A DNA stretch of 64,000 bases from Planotetraspora mira (GCF_016863275.1 NZ_BOOO01000024.1:62001-126000); one strand, 5' to 3'. Numbered from the stretch's first letter, positions 32,920 to 42,053 are shown. Numbers and translations: made by a program. The notes: generated from the letters alone by a model not told the origin.

Positions 32920-33228
32920 CGAGATTCCGTTGAGGTTTCACAACCAAACGATCACGGCAAGGTCACGGCCGATAATGGCCCACACCCCCATCTAGCTGCG
33001 GTTTAGCCGTTTTGGAGCGTTTTGCCGGGCGGTCGGCGCAGGTCCAACCCTGGACATAACCTGAAAGCATGGGGACAGAGTGACCAGTGGGATCGGTCGG
33101 GCTGGCCGGCGCACCGTCCCTGGCGTGAATCTGGCACCCCTTTTTGGGCCTGACCGTTAATGGATTCCTCGCGCCTCCGCGGTGCCGTGGAACCGGTTCA
33201 CCTGCGGCGCCGACTACGCTGACGGACC
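32920..33228. other. Non-coding region between the divergent NlpC/P60 and acetyltransferase genes
   Basis: About 300 bases of relatively AT-rich sequence with no credible gene. It presumably contains the acetyltransferase promoter. I see no RNA family, repeat or strong palindrome beyond those listed for the NlpC/P60 promoter. Confidence 0.5.
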
Positions 33229-33777
33229 ATGGAGCAGGTCGCGGAGCAGACGTCTGCCGAGTCCGGGCCCCCGGCGGTCATCGTGCGCAGGGCCACGACG
33301 TCGGACGTGCGCGTCATCCGCCGCCTCGTCGACGAGTACTCCGGAGTGGGTCCCCGGCTCCTGGAGAAGAGCACGGTCACGCTCTATGAGGACGTGCAGG
33401 AGTTCTGGGTCGCCGAAGCGGGGGGAACGGTCGTCGGCTGCGGTGCTCTCCATGTTCTCTGGGAGGACCTGGCCGAGATCCGCACCGTCGCCGTGGATCC
33501 GGCCGCGCGGGGCAAGGGTGTGGGCCACCGCATCGTCGGAGCCCTCATCGAGACCGCGCGCGATCTAGGAGTGGGGCGGGTCTTCTGCCTGACCTTCGAA
33601 GTGGACTTCTTCGGCCGCCACGGTTTCGTCCCCATCCAGGGCACTCCGGTGGCACCTGAGGTATACGCGGAGTTGCTCGCGTCTTATGACGAGGGCGTCG
33701 CCGAATTCCTCGATCTCGAGCATGTGAAGCCCAACACGCTCGGCAATACCAGGATGTTGCTCCATCTCGACCGGTGA
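33229..33777 (+). CDS. argA: Amino-acid N-acetyltransferase, GNAT family (ArgA-type)
   Basis: The protein has 182 residues. It is a GNAT fold with the acetyl-CoA-binding signature AARGKGVGHRIVGALIE and strands IVRRATTSDV and EFWVAEAGGTVVGCGALHVLWEDLAEIRTVAV. The last third (LTFEVDFFGRHGFVPIQGTPVAPEVYAELLASYDEGVAEFLDLEHVKPNTLGNTRMLLHL) closely follows the short ArgA enzymes described in Mycobacterium tuberculosis, which acetylate glutamate or glutamine to start arginine synthesis. No other arg gene is nearby. ATG 33229 has GACGGACC upstream, a poor ribosome-binding site. Confidence 0.85.
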   Translation: MEQVAEQTSAESGPPAVIVRRATTSDVRVIRRLVDEYSGVGPRLLEKSTVTLYEDVQEFWVAEAGGTVVGCGALHVLWEDLAEIRTVAVDPAARGKGVGHRIVGALIETARDLGVGRVFCLTFEVDFFGRHGFVPIQGTPVAPEVYAELLASYDEGVAEFLDLEHVKPNTLGNTRMLLHLDR

Positions 33778-33898
33778 TCTTGACCGGGCTGTTGACGTTG
33801 CGCAAAAGTGACTGTTGATATGCGTCTCGCTACGTTAGGCGATATCAGCATGCGAGCCTGACGATGTGCCGCACGCGCACTCGAAACGAGGTGACACG

Positions 33899-35113
33899 GT
33901 GAGCACTGGACAGCCGCCGTACCCGCAGGAAGATCCGGATGGTTCGCCTCCGGCCCGCGGACGCGACCGCCAGGACACCGAGCAGTCCCAGCAGGGCTAC
34001 GACCCGGACGCCACGATCGTCGGCCAGCCGGGTCCGCAGCAGGGATACGGGTACGGCCAGCAGCCCGGCACTCCTCAAGGCCAGCAGGGTTACGGCCAGC
34101 AGGGATACGGCCAGCCGCAGTATGGCCAGCAGGGCTATGGCCAACAGGGCTACGGTCAGCAGCAGTACGGCCAGCAGGCGCAGCAGGGGGCCAACCCCCA
34201 GCAGCCCGGCCATCCGTACGGACAGCCGCCGGCGCAGCCTCAGGACCAGGGAGGTCAGGGCGGCTACGGCCAGCAGCCTCCCAACCCCTATGGCCAGCAG
34301 ACTCCGAACCCCTACGCTCAGCAGCCGGCCCAGCCGTACGGTCAGGGCCAGCAGGGTTACGGCCAGCCGCAGTACGGTCAGCAGGGCTATGGCCAGCAGG
34401 GTTACGGTCAGCCCGATTACGGCCAGACGCAGCAGTACGGTCAGGGCCAGCCCGGATACGGCCAGCAGCCTTACGGCCAGCAGCCCTATGGTCAGCAGGG
34501 TTATGGCCAGCCCGGGTACGGCCAGCCCGCTTATGGACAACCCGCCTACGGTCAGCCGGGGTACGGCCAGCAGTACGGCGCTCCCGCGGCGATTCCGCCG
34601 GGTGCGCCGGCGCCGCTCGCCGAGTGGTGGCAGCGACTGGTCGCGAGGATCATCGACGGCGTCATCGTCTATGTCCCGTTCCTCATCATCTCGGCGATCA
34701 TCACCGCCGTAGTGGTCACGAACGCCGGTTATGACGCCGAAACAGGAGTCGTGACGTTGGAAAGCGGCGTCTTCCTCGCCGCCTTGCTCAGCGCCTTGGT
34801 CGGTGGCGTCGGGATGATCGCCTACGAGTTCCTCATGCTCCGGCAGCGAGGACAGACCTTCGGAAAAATGGCCATGGGCATCAAGGTCGTCCAGGTCGGC
34901 GGAACGCTCGGCCCGGAAGGTCTTCCGCAGGATGTCGCGGCCAAGCGGGCCGGTGTGCTCTTCGGCCCGCAACTGATCAGATTTAACCTCCTCCTATCCT
35001 TGATCGCCGGCATCTTCGCCTTGGTGAATGCGCTCTGGCTGCTTTGGGACAAGCCGCTTAGTCAGGCGTTGCACGACAAGGTGGCCAAGACGATCGTGGT
35101 CAAGGTCAAGTAG
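33899..35113 (+). CDS. RDD-family membrane protein with a long GYGQ-rich prion-like N-terminal domain
   Basis: The protein has 404 residues from GTG 33899, with ACGAGG upstream. Residues about 30-228 are almost entirely Gly, Tyr, Gln and Pro in repeats such as GYGQQ and YGQP. Residues 240-404 are an RDD domain: the Arg-Asp motif in [12 protein letters not shown], three hydrophobic helices and the closing [21 protein letters not shown] proteins are small transport-related membrane proteins of poorly defined function, and actinobacterial versions often carry Pro/Gly-rich cytoplasmic extensions. The composition here resembles phase-separating low-complexity domains. A paralogue follows at 35278. 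A strong terminator ends this transcript. Confidence 0.85.
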   Translation: MSTGQPPYPQEDPDGSPPARGRDRQDTEQSQQGYDPDATIVGQPGPQQGYGYGQQPGTPQGQQGYGQQGYGQPQYGQQGYGQQGYGQQQYGQQAQQGANPQQPGHPYGQPPAQPQDQGGQGGYGQQPPNPYGQQTPNPYAQQPAQPYGQGQQGYGQPQYGQQGYGQQGYGQPDYGQTQQYGQGQPGYGQQPYGQQPYGQQGYGQPGYGQPAYGQPAYGQPGYGQQYGAPAAIPPGAPAPLAEWWQRLVARIIDGVIVYVPFLIISAIITAVVVTNAGYDAETGVVTLESGVFLAALLSALVGGVGMIAYEFLMLRQRGQTFGKMAMGIKVVQVGGTLGPEGLPQDVAAKRAGVLFGPQLIRFNLLLSLIAGIFALVNALWLLWDKPLSQALHDKVAKTIVVKVK

Positions 35114-35120
35114 TGCTACG

Positions 35121-35156
35121 AAACGGGGCCGATGGAACGGACCATCGGCCCCGTTT
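35121..35156 (+). terminator. Strong intrinsic terminator after the first RDD gene
   Basis: A perfect 15-bp stem (35121-35135 with 35142-35156), containing CGGGGCCGATGG, has a 6-base loop and ends in TTTT. It sits 8 bases after the stop codon. The A-rich 5' side could let it work in both directions. Confidence 0.92.
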
Positions 35157-35277
35157 TCGTATCTTCGATACAAGTAGTGCTCACTGTGAAGGTAGGTAGT
35201 AAAAGCCGTAACGGCCGGGGTTTCCCGTGCGATGCTTGACCGACGCATGTCCCGACCGCTGTCACGAGAGGTGACCA

Positions 35278-35832
35278 ATGACTGCGGAACCACCCCCCGG
35301 CCAGAATCCATATGAGTCCGCGCCGCCGCCACCGCCCGGCGGATATCCGCCTCCTGGTTACGGCCCTTATGGGGGCGCTCCGCAAGGTGCGCCTATCCCT
35401 CCGGGTGCCCCGGCCCCGCTCGCCGAATGGTGGGAGCGCTGGGTTGCGCGACTCATCGACAGCATCATGTTCGCCGTCGTGTTCTACATTCTCAGCGGCA
35501 TCCTTGGCCTGATCGGCGGGTTGATCGCCTACCTCGGTTATGCGGCCTACGACTACATGCTGCACTCCAAGGACGGTCAGACGCTCGGCAAGAAGGCCAT
35601 GAAGATCCAACTCGTCGGCGTAGGAGGAGCGCCACTGGATTCGTCCGCGCTCATGAAGCGTTCGGCCATCTATCCGGGCGTCATGGTGCTCAGTCCGCTG
35701 GCCTTCGCCCTCTCTGGAATCGTCGGACTCTTCGTTCTCGTGCTGGGCATCCTGATCATCGTGGACAGCCCTCTTCACCAGGGACTTCACGACAAGATCG
35801 CTGGCACGCTCGTGGTGAAGGCTCCGCGCTGA
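35278..35832 (+). CDS. RDD-family membrane protein, second copy
   Basis: The protein has 184 residues. A short Pro/Gly/Tyr-rich N-terminus (residues 1-45, with GYPPPGYGPYGG) leads into the same [12 protein letters not shown] junction as in the upstream paralogue. The RDD domain follows (WWERWVARLIDS, three hydrophobic segments, SPLHQGLHDKIAGTLVVK). The start has GAGAGGTGACC just upstream. The two genes are a tandem duplication that diverged mainly in the length of the low-complexity domain. Each has its own terminator, so they are transcribed independently. Confidence 0.88.
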   Translation: MTAEPPPGQNPYESAPPPPPGGYPPPGYGPYGGAPQGAPIPPGAPAPLAEWWERWVARLIDSIMFAVVFYILSGILGLIGGLIAYLGYAAYDYMLHSKDGQTLGKKAMKIQLVGVGGAPLDSSALMKRSAIYPGVMVLSPLAFALSGIVGLFVLVLGILIIVDSPLHQGLHDKIAGTLVVKAPR

Positions 35833-35902
35833 CACAGCGCTGAAATCACTGTGACATCGTGCCGACACGGTGCGATCTATGCCTCTGAACTCAGGGCGAA
35901 AG

Positions 35903-35934
35903 GTGGGGCGGCCCGCTTCGGCGGACCGCCCCAC
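35903..35934 (+). terminator. Terminator after the second RDD gene
   Basis: GTGGGGCGGCCCGC (35903-35916) pairs with GCGGACCGCCCCAC (35921-35934) with one mismatch around a stable TTCG tetraloop. The T tract is weak, but stem and loop are very stable. Confidence 0.7.
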
Positions 35935-36150
35935 TTGGCATTCCTGGGTATGATTTCTCCACATCCGGTAAGGCGGCTGGAGAGACACGGATTACCTTCT
36001 GCTCCACAGGTGCCCCCGGAAGGAGGAGCAGGTCCTGGCGGCGCTATCGTCGAGAGGACGCCCTCCAGAGCTGAACGCCACGGTGGCCGGACGTCATCCC
36101 GAAATTCACGCGGGTGCCGTGAAAGACACCCCCGGCGCAAGCGAGTCAGA

Positions 36151-36315
36151 ATGACAGATGTATTGTCCGCCTTGATACCTTCCGTGGTCGCCGCGGGAGC
36201 GGTCGTGTACGGCATCGTAAAGTTGGTACGTTCCGATGCCGCCGGCCTGCGCTCGACACCGGAGTCGCGGGAGAACTCAGCAAGCTCACAGGTTCCTGAG
36301 AATCCACAAACTTGA
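36151..36315 (+). CDS. Small single-pass membrane protein (hypothetical)
   Basis: The protein has 54 residues: one hydrophobic helix (LSALIPSVVAAGAVVYGIVKL), then a basic stop-transfer KLVRS and a polar Ser/Glu/Asn-rich tail. No convincing ribosome-binding site precedes ATG 36151. The frame is open further upstream, but that part is Arg/Pro-rich and unlike a protein. It lies directly before the lsr2 promoter. It may be real or chance. Confidence 0.4.
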   Translation: MTDVLSALIPSVVAAGAVVYGIVKLVRSDAAGLRSTPESRENSASSQVPENPQT

Positions 36316-36316
36316 A

Positions 36317-36344
36317 TTGTCAGCCGCGGGAAACCGGGTATATG
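36317..36344 (+). promoter_or_regulatory. Candidate lsr2 promoter
   Basis: TTGTCA (36317-36322) and TATATG (36339-36344) are 16 bases apart, which would give a leader of roughly 38 bases before the lsr2 ATG. The surrounding sequence is AT-rich, as is often the case at Lsr2-autoregulated promoters. Confidence 0.5.
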
Positions 36345-36388
36345 TTTGGCTGACGAATCAAATCTATGCTCCGCGAAAGGATTGCCGG

Positions 36389-36733
36389 ATGGCCAAGCAC
36401 ACACAGGTGATTCTCATCGACGATCTCGATGGCGGCGAGGCCAATGAGACGGTCGCGTTCGCGATTGACGGCGCCGCTTATGAGATTGACCTGAGCGACG
36501 GCAACGCCAAGCGGCTTCGTGAGGCTCTGTCACCTTTCGTCGGCGGTGCGCGGCGAGCCGAATCCGGTTCGACCCGAGGTCGCCGTCGTGGTGTGGGCGG
36601 TAGTGCACAGCGTGCGATGAGCCGCGAGAAGAGCGCGGAGATCCGCGCTTGGGCGAAGTCGCACGGCCACCCCGTGAGTGAGCGGGGCCGTATTGCCGCA
36701 TCGATCGTCGAAGCCTACGACGCAGCGCACTAA
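36389..36733 (+). CDS. lsr2: Lsr2, nucleoid-associated xenogeneic silencing protein
   Basis: The protein has 114 residues. The N-terminal dimerisation domain (KHTQVILIDDLDGGEANETVAFAIDGAAYEIDLS) is joined by a basic linker (RGRRRG) to the C-terminal DNA-binding domain. That domain carries the AT-hook-like Arg99-Gly100-Arg101 in SERGRIAASIVEAY. Lsr2 coats AT-rich DNA, bridges it and silences horizontally acquired genes, an H-NS-like role in actinobacteria. The neighbouring clpC gene is the usual partner in actinomycete genomes. A strong terminator follows. Confidence 0.96.
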   Translation: MAKHTQVILIDDLDGGEANETVAFAIDGAAYEIDLSDGNAKRLREALSPFVGGARRAESGSTRGRRRGVGGSAQRAMSREKSAEIRAWAKSHGHPVSERGRIAASIVEAYDAAH

Positions 36734-36744
36734 CTGCGCCCTTG

Positions 36745-36799
36745 ATCGCGCGGTTATGCCAGTCGTCGGATGTTCTGACGATCGGCATAACCGCGCGAT
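36745..36799 (+). terminator. Terminator after lsr2
   Basis: ATCGCGCGGTTATGCC (36745-36760) is perfectly complementary to GGCATAACCGCGCGAT (36784-36799). The 23-base interior can itself pair partly (CGTCGGA/TCTGACG). TCTGTTT follows. The 16-bp stem would also stop transcription from the other side. Confidence 0.88.
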
Positions 36800-36824
36800 T
36801 CTGTTTCCACTCTCCTAAAACCTC

Positions 36825-36838
36825 GTTCGCTTGCGGCG
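36825..36838 (+). promoter_or_regulatory. ClgR-type operator upstream of clpC
   Basis: GTTCGC, then TTGCG, then GCG matches exactly the GTTCGC-N5-GCG motif reported for ClgR, the activator of clp and lon genes in Streptomyces. It lies about 165 bases before the clpC start, a reasonable place for an activator site. Confidence 0.6.
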
Positions 36839-37001
36839 TATCCGGAACATCTCGCGCCCATCAGGGGGTTGGATAGAGGGTGAACGCCTCGCGCTCGGGG
36901 AACCCTTCTGCTATGGGAGCGGTCGCTGGGTCGGGGCTACCATGCGGAACGACGGGCCGGATCTCCCTGGCTCGCCTGACCGCTCTGTGAGGAGCGACGA
37001 G

Positions 37002-39503
37002 ATGTTCGAAAGGTTCACCGACCGTGCGCGGCGGGTTGTCGTCCTGGCTCAGGAAGAAGCCCGGATGCTCAACCACAACTACATCGGTACTGAGCACATT
37101 CTTCTTGGCTTGATCCATGAGGGTGAGGGCGTTGCGGCCAAGGCTCTGGAGAGCCTGGGCATCAGCCTTGAGGGTGTGCGCCAGCAGGTCGAGGAGATCA
37201 TCGGCCAGGGCCAGTCGGCGCCGTCGGGGCACATTCCCTTCACCCCGCGCGCCAAGAAGGTCCTTGAGCTGTCGCTCCGCGAGGCCTTGCAGCTCGGCCA
37301 CAACTACATCGGCACCGAGCACATCCTGCTCGGTCTCATCCGTGAGGGTGAGGGTGTGGCGGCCCAGGTGCTGGTGAAGCTGGGGGCTGATCTCAACAGA
37401 GTGCGGCAGCAGGTCATCCAGTTGCTCCATGGTTACCAGAAGGAGCCCGCGGCGGCCGGTGGGCCGCAGGAGGCTGCTCCTTCGACCTCGCTTGTGCTGG
37501 ACCAGTTTGGCCGCAACCTGACTCAGGCCGCCCGTGAGGGCAAGCTCGACCCGGTCATCGGCCGGGAGAAGGAGATCGAGCGGGTCATGCAGGTCCTCTC
37601 CCGGAGGACCAAGAACAACCCCGTGCTGGTGGGAGAGCCCGGCGTCGGCAAGACCGCCGTCGTCGAGGGCCTGTCGCAGAAGATCGTCAAGGGCGAGGTG
37701 CCCGAGACGCTCAAGGACAAGCAGCTCTACACCCTCGACCTGGGTGCCCTGGTGGCCGGCTCCCGCTACCGCGGTGACTTCGAGGAGCGCCTCAAGAAGG
37801 TGCTGAAGGAGATCCGCACCCGCGGCGACATCATCCTGTTCATCGACGAGCTGCACACGCTGGTCGGAGCGGGCGCCGCCGAAGGCGCGATCGACGCGGC
37901 GAGCATCCTCAAGCCGATGCTGGCCCGCGGTGAGCTCCAGACCATCGGCGCGACCACGCTGGACGAGTACCGCAAGCACCTGGAGAAGGACGCCGCGCTC
38001 GAGCGCCGCTTCCAGCCGATCCAGGTGGCCGAGCCGAGCCTCAGCCACACGATCGAGATCCTCAAGGGCCTGCGCGACCGTTACGAGGCGCACCACCGGG
38101 TCTCCATCACCGACGGCGCCCTCGTGGCCGCCGCCCAGCTGGCCGACAGGTACATCAGCGACCGGTTCCTGCCGGACAAGGCGATCGACCTCATCGACGA
38201 GGCCGGCTCCCGGATGCGCATCCGCAGGATGACCGCTCCGCCGGACCTGCGCGAGTACGACGAGAAGATCGCCAACGTGCGGCGCGAGAAGGAGTCCGCG
38301 ATAGACGCGCAGGACTTCGAGAAGGCCGCGGCCCTGCGTGACCAGGAGAAGCAGCTCCAGCTCAAGCGCGAGCGCCGTGAGAAGGAGTGGAAGGCCGGCG
38401 ACATGGACGTCGTCGCCGAGGTCACCGAGGAGCTCATCGCCGAGGTCCTCGCGACGGCCACCGGCATCCCGGTCTTCAAGCTGACCGAGGAGGAGTCGCA
38501 GCGGCTGCTCCGCATGGAGGACGAGCTCCACAAGCGGATCATCGGCCAGGACGACGCGATCAAGGGTCTGTCCCGGTCCATCCGCCGGACGCGCGCCGGC
38601 CTGAAGGACCCGAGAAGGCCCGGAGGGTCGTTCATCTTCGCCGGTCCCTCCGGCGTCGGCAAGACCGAGCTGTCCAAGGCGCTCGCCGAGTTCCTCTTCG
38701 GGGACGAGGACGCGCTGATCATGCTGGACATGTCGGAGTTCATGGAGAAGCACACGGTCTCGCGGCTGTTCGGCTCCCCGCCCGGTTACGTCGGGTACGA
38801 GGAGGGCGGCCAGCTGACCGAGAAGGTGCGGCGCAAGCCGTTCTCGGTGGTCCTCTTCGACGAGATCGAGAAGGCCCACCCGGACATCTTCAACTCGCTG
38901 CTCCAGATCCTGGAGGACGGTCGCCTGACCGACGCCCAGGGTCGCGTGGTCGACTTCAAGAACACCGTCATCATCATGACGACCAACCTCGGCACCCGGG
39001 ACATCTCCAAGGGCATCGGGGTGGGCTTCGCGAAGAACAACGACGCCGAGAGCAACTACGACCGGATGAAGTCGAAGGTCCAGGAGGAGCTCAAGCAGCA
39101 CTTCCGGCCCGAGTTCCTCAACCGTGTCGACGACATCGTGGTCTTCCACCAGCTCACGCCGAAGGAGATCATCCAGATCGTGGACCTGATGCTCGCCCAG
39201 GTGGACGAGCGTCTGAAGGACCGCGACATGTCACTGGCGCTGACCCCGGCCGCGAAGCAGTTGCTTGCCGACCGCGGGTACGACCCGGTGATGGGTGCCC
39301 GTCCGCTTCGCCGGACGATCCAGCGCGAGCTGGAGGACAGCCTGTCCGAGAAGATCCTGTACGGCGACCTGCGTCCGGGTCAGATCGTCAAGATCGACAT
39401 CGAGGGCGAAGGCGACGCGGCGACGTTCACCTTCGTCGGCGAGTCCAAGGCTCCGGTGGTTCCCGACTCGGCGGCGTCCATCGCCGAGCCGATCCAGAAC
39501 TGA
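37002..39503 (+). CDS. clpC: ATP-dependent Clp protease ATP-binding subunit ClpC
   Basis: This 833-residue HSP100 unfoldase feeds substrates to ClpP. There are two Clp_N repeats (each with [14 protein letters not shown]) in residues 1-145, and AAA+ module 1 with Walker A GEPGVGKT (211-218). A UVR-containing middle domain lies around residues 420-460 ([19 protein letters not shown]), and AAA+ module 2 has Walker A GPSGVGKT (548-555) and the [11 protein letters not shown] sensor region. GAGGAG (36989-36994) fixes ATG 37002. The single gene has a ClgR-like operator upstream and a terminator downstream. Confidence 0.97.
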   Translation: MFERFTDRARRVVVLAQEEARMLNHNYIGTEHILLGLIHEGEGVAAKALESLGISLEGVRQQVEEIIGQGQSAPSGHIPFTPRAKKVLELSLREALQLGHNYIGTEHILLGLIREGEGVAAQVLVKLGADLNRVRQQVIQLLHGYQKEPAAAGGPQEAAPSTSLVLDQFGRNLTQAAREGKLDPVIGREKEIERVMQVLSRRTKNNPVLVGEPGVGKTAVVEGLSQKIVKGEVPETLKDKQLYTLDLGALVAGSRYRGDFEERLKKVLKEIRTRGDIILFIDELHTLVGAGAAEGAIDAASILKPMLARGELQTIGATTLDEYRKHLEKDAALERRFQPIQVAEPSLSHTIEILKGLRDRYEAHHRVSITDGALVAAAQLADRYISDRFLPDKAIDLIDEAGSRMRIRRMTAPPDLREYDEKIANVRREKESAIDAQDFEKAAALRDQEKQLQLKRERREKEWKAGDMDVVAEVTEELIAEVLATATGIPVFKLTEEESQRLLRMEDELHKRIIGQDDAIKGLSRSIRRTRAGLKDPRRPGGSFIFAGPSGVGKTELSKALAEFLFGDEDALIMLDMSEFMEKHTVSRLFGSPPGYVGYEEGGQLTEKVRRKPFSVVLFDEIEKAHPDIFNSLLQILEDGRLTDAQGRVVDFKNTVIIMTTNLGTRDISKGIGVGFAKNNDAESNYDRMKSKVQEELKQHFRPEFLNRVDDIVVFHQLTPKEIIQIVDLMLAQVDERLKDRDMSLALTPAAKQLLADRGYDPVMGARPLRRTIQRELEDSLSEKILYGDLRPGQIVKIDIEGEGDAATFTFVGESKAPVVPDSAASIAEPIQN

Positions 39504-39531
39504 CCGGGCGGCACTGACCGAGCAGCACCGA

Positions 39532-39562
39532 CGAGGGGCGTCCCCGATGGGGGCGCCCCTCG
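39532..39562 (+). terminator. Terminator after clpC
   Basis: CGAGGGGCGTCCCC (39532-39545) and GGGGGCGCCCCTCG (39549-39562) form a 14-bp stem with one G-T pair and a 3-base loop. There is no T tract, but the stem is very stable. Confidence 0.75.
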
Positions 39563-39697
39563 GCGTATGTGCGAGGTCGTTTCGACCGCCCGAGGAGCGC
39601 TCCGAGCCTGTCACGCCGGAGGCGCGATGCCGGTCATCCATATGGACCTCACCTCGGGTCCGGGTTTTGCGTTAGATCGGGTATCCCGCCACCGGAC

Positions 39698-39719
39698 GTA
39701 GTACTACACTCTGTAGAGT
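39698..39719. promoter_or_regulatory. Two adjacent palindromes in the 448-base gap before the EboE-like gene
   Basis: GTAGTACTAC (39698-39707) is a perfect palindrome, followed at once by ACTCT-GT-AGAGT (39708-39719). CCATATGG occurs 60 bases earlier. Clustered palindromes in an otherwise featureless gap (39563-39951) suggest regulator binding sites for the gene at 39952. I see no gene in the gap. Confidence 0.4.
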
Positions 39720-39951
39720 CTGGCCTGGTTCCATGCGGATCATGACGGCGAACGTGGCGAGACCGCTCTCGAAGTCATCCCGGCGGCGTACGTACGAATC
39801 CGCTGCGGGACGGACGCGGGAACCCGGGCATCCGCGGGAGGCTCGGTGGAGGCCGGGAAGATCCCGGTGCCAATGGGACCTCGGCCCCATGCGATCGGGA
39901 CAGATCGTGTGGACCATGGTCGGAGAGTGCACAACGTCTGGGAGGCACCTG

Positions 39952-40887
39952 ATGCGCCTGTTGCACGACGACGGGACGCTCGTTCACCTGGCCTACAACG
40001 CTGGGGTACATCCGGCCGAGGACCTGGAGAACCTGATCGCCCACCTCACCCGTTACGCGGTGCCGGTGCGGCGGAAGCTGGGCGTCGAGCGGCTCGGAAT
40101 CGGCCTTTGGCTGGCGCCCGCCGTCGCCGACCATCTCATCGCCGACCGCATCGAGCTGGTACGGCTGCGCCGTTCGCTGGAGGAACGCGGACTGGAGGTC
40201 GTCAGCCTCAACGGGTCCGGCGGCCACAACCAGGACGTCCTCGGGCCGGACTGGGCGAAGCCCGAGCGGTACCGGTACACGATGTCGCTGGCGAAGATCC
40301 TCGCCTTCCTGCTCCCTGAGGATGTGCGGTTCGGCAGCATCTCGACGATCCCGATCGGCTGGCGCCGCGACTGGCCGGCCGATCTGCACTCGATCGCCTC
40401 CCGCCGCCTCGAACGGCTCTCGCGGGAGCTGCGCGGCCTCTACAGCGTGACCGGCAAGACCATCCGCGTCGGGTTCGAGCCCTGGCCGGGCTGCGTTCTG
40501 GAGACGACGGAGCAGGCGCTCGCGAGGGTCTGCGACATCGACTCCGATCACCTCGGCGTCTGCCTGGACGCCTGCCATCTGTCCTGCGGCGCGGAGGAGC
40601 GCGGTGCCGCCCTCCGGGGGCTCGCTCTCGCGGGCGCGCCCGTGGTGAAGCTGGGGCACGTGCACAACCACAGCCAGGAGATCCCGAGCACGCAGCCGGT
40701 GCTCCAGGACACGCTCAACGCGATCCTGTCCGGCGCGGTCAACGGCTCGGCTCATGTCGAGGTCGAGGCGCACGAGTGGACGGCTCCCAAGTCGAAGGGC
40801 CCGGCGGCCCTGGTGGCGAGGCTCGCCGCCGAGCTCGACTGGACCCGCCGCAACCTGACCGACCTCGGCCTCAAGCTGGCCGCCTGA
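39952..40887 (+). CDS. EboE-like TIM-barrel protein (sugar-phosphate isomerase superfamily), stand-alone
   Basis: The protein has 311 residues from ATG 39952, with GGGAGG at 39940-39945. Segments such as HLAYNAGVHPAEDLENLIAHL, LGIGLWLAP, VVSLNGSGGHNQDVLGPDW, FGSISTIPIGW, GFEPWPGCVLET, GVCLDACHL and VKLGHVHN follow the pattern of EboE, the xylose-isomerase-like member of the ebo operon thought to move or process a cryptic membrane-derived metabolite. No other ebo gene is in this window, so the assignment is to the fold family and the role is open. The gene converges on mutY. Repeat array C fills the gap. Confidence 0.6.
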   Translation: MRLLHDDGTLVHLAYNAGVHPAEDLENLIAHLTRYAVPVRRKLGVERLGIGLWLAPAVADHLIADRIELVRLRRSLEERGLEVVSLNGSGGHNQDVLGPDWAKPERYRYTMSLAKILAFLLPEDVRFGSISTIPIGWRRDWPADLHSIASRRLERLSRELRGLYSVTGKTIRVGFEPWPGCVLETTEQALARVCDIDSDHLGVCLDACHLSCGAEERGAALRGLALAGAPVVKLGHVHNHSQEIPSTQPVLQDTLNAILSGAVNGSAHVEVEAHEWTAPKSKGPAALVARLAAELDWTRRNLTDLGLKLAA

Positions 40888-40893
40888 CCGTCC

Positions 40894-41064
40894 CTGCATG
40901 ATCACGCGCCTGGTTTCCGCAGGTGGGGTGGGGTTCCGCCGAACCTGTGCATGATCATGCACCTGATTTCCGCAGGTGGGGTGGGGTTCCGCCGAACCTG
41001 CGCATGATCACGATCGGGGTGTGCGCAGGTCAGGTGGGATCTCGGCGAACCTGTGCATGATCAC
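40894..41064 (-). repeat. 53-bp-period repeat array C (4 units), 3' of mutY
   Basis: Inverted cores begin at 40894, 40947, 41000 and 41053, exactly 53 apart, oriented with mutY (minus strand). Reading from the mutY stop, the cores are GCAC, GCGC, GCAC (with ATG in place of GTG) and a degraded last copy. The middle units are almost identical to each other (GGCGGAACCCCACCCCACCTG). The first core overlaps the end of mutY and provides its TGA stop. Confidence 0.92.
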
Positions 41065-41927
41065 GCGGGGAGGCGGTAGGTCCCGTCTTCCAGGATCTCG
41101 GCGAGCCCGTCGTCCAGCAGGCCGTCGAGCGCCCTCTCCCGCTGGACGTGGTCGTCCCACACCGCATCCAGCGCCTCCTTCGGCACGGGGCCGTACGCCT
41201 CGCGCAGGACGGCCAGCAGCCGGCCCCTGCACTGGCGGTCGGTGCCCGCGTAGGTCTGCCCCACCCGTGCCGGTCCCGCGTGGGCCGGGCGGCCCGCCAG
41301 CCTCCAGGCGCACCGCGACGCCACCGGGCAGTCGTCGCACCTGGGGGCGCGAGCCGTACAGACCAGGGCGCCCAGCTCCATCACGGCGACCGCCCAGCGC
41401 GGGGCGCCGACGGGTGGCAACAACGACTCGGCCAGCCGCCGCTCGGCGGCCGTGGTGGCCTTCGGCGGATATTCCTCCCCCTGTACGGCTCTCGCGAGAA
41501 CCCGCCGGACGTTGGTGTCCAGGACGGCGTGGCTGCCTCCGTAGGCGAAGCTGGCCACGGCGGCCGCCGTGTAGTCGCCGATGCCCGGCAGGGCGCGCAG
41601 CTCGTCGTAGGCGGACGGAACCCGGCCGCCGTGGTCCACGGTGATGGCCTTCGCGCACGCGTGCAGGTTGAGGGCCCGCCGGGGATAGCCGAGGCGGCCC
41701 CAGTGGCGTACGGCCTCGCCTGGCGGCTCCTGGGCGAGGGACTCCGGAGTGGGCCAGCGCTCCATCCAGTCGGCCCAGATCGGGAGCACCCGGACGACGG
41801 GGGTCTGCTGGAGCATGATCTCGCTGACGAGGATTCCCCAGGGGGTCGCGTCGGGTCGCCGCCACGGCAGATCGCGGTTGTGTTCGGCGTACCAGTCCAG
41901 GATCGGTTCACGTAGTGAGGCGGCCAC
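41061..41927 (-). CDS. mutY: A/G-specific adenine glycosylase
   Basis: This 288-residue base-excision repair enzyme removes adenine mispaired with 8-oxoguanine. The N-terminus WYAEHNRDLPWRR, the SEIMLQQTPVVRVLP motif, the helix-hairpin-helix LPGIGDYTAAAVASFAYG followed by the catalytic-region VLDTNVRRVLAR, and a four-Cys [4Fe-4S] loop (CTARAPRCDDCPVASRC) are all present. The C-terminal MutT-like recognition domain is short or absent, as in actinobacterial MutY. The stop codon lies inside the repeat core at 41053-41064. GTG start; divergent from the gene at 42054. Confidence 0.93.
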   Translation of the reverse strand: MAASLREPILDWYAEHNRDLPWRRPDATPWGILVSEIMLQQTPVVRVLPIWADWMERWPTPESLAQEPPGEAVRHWGRLGYPRRALNLHACAKAITVDHGGRVPSAYDELRALPGIGDYTAAAVASFAYGGSHAVLDTNVRRVLARAVQGEEYPPKATTAAERRLAESLLPPVGAPRWAVAVMELGALVCTARAPRCDDCPVASRCAWRLAGRPAHAGPARVGQTYAGTDRQCRGRLLAVLREAYGPVPKEALDAVWDDHVQRERALDGLLDDGLAEILEDGTYRLPA

Positions 41928-42053
41928 CGTCCGACCTTATCGCCGGTCATTCCGGAGCAGGTCCGGACGGAAGCCACGCGTGCAGCGGCTCCGTCCGGCA
42001 CCGGCGCGGCGAGCCGTTTCCCCTGGCGGCCCATGACTCACCATACTGTCCGT

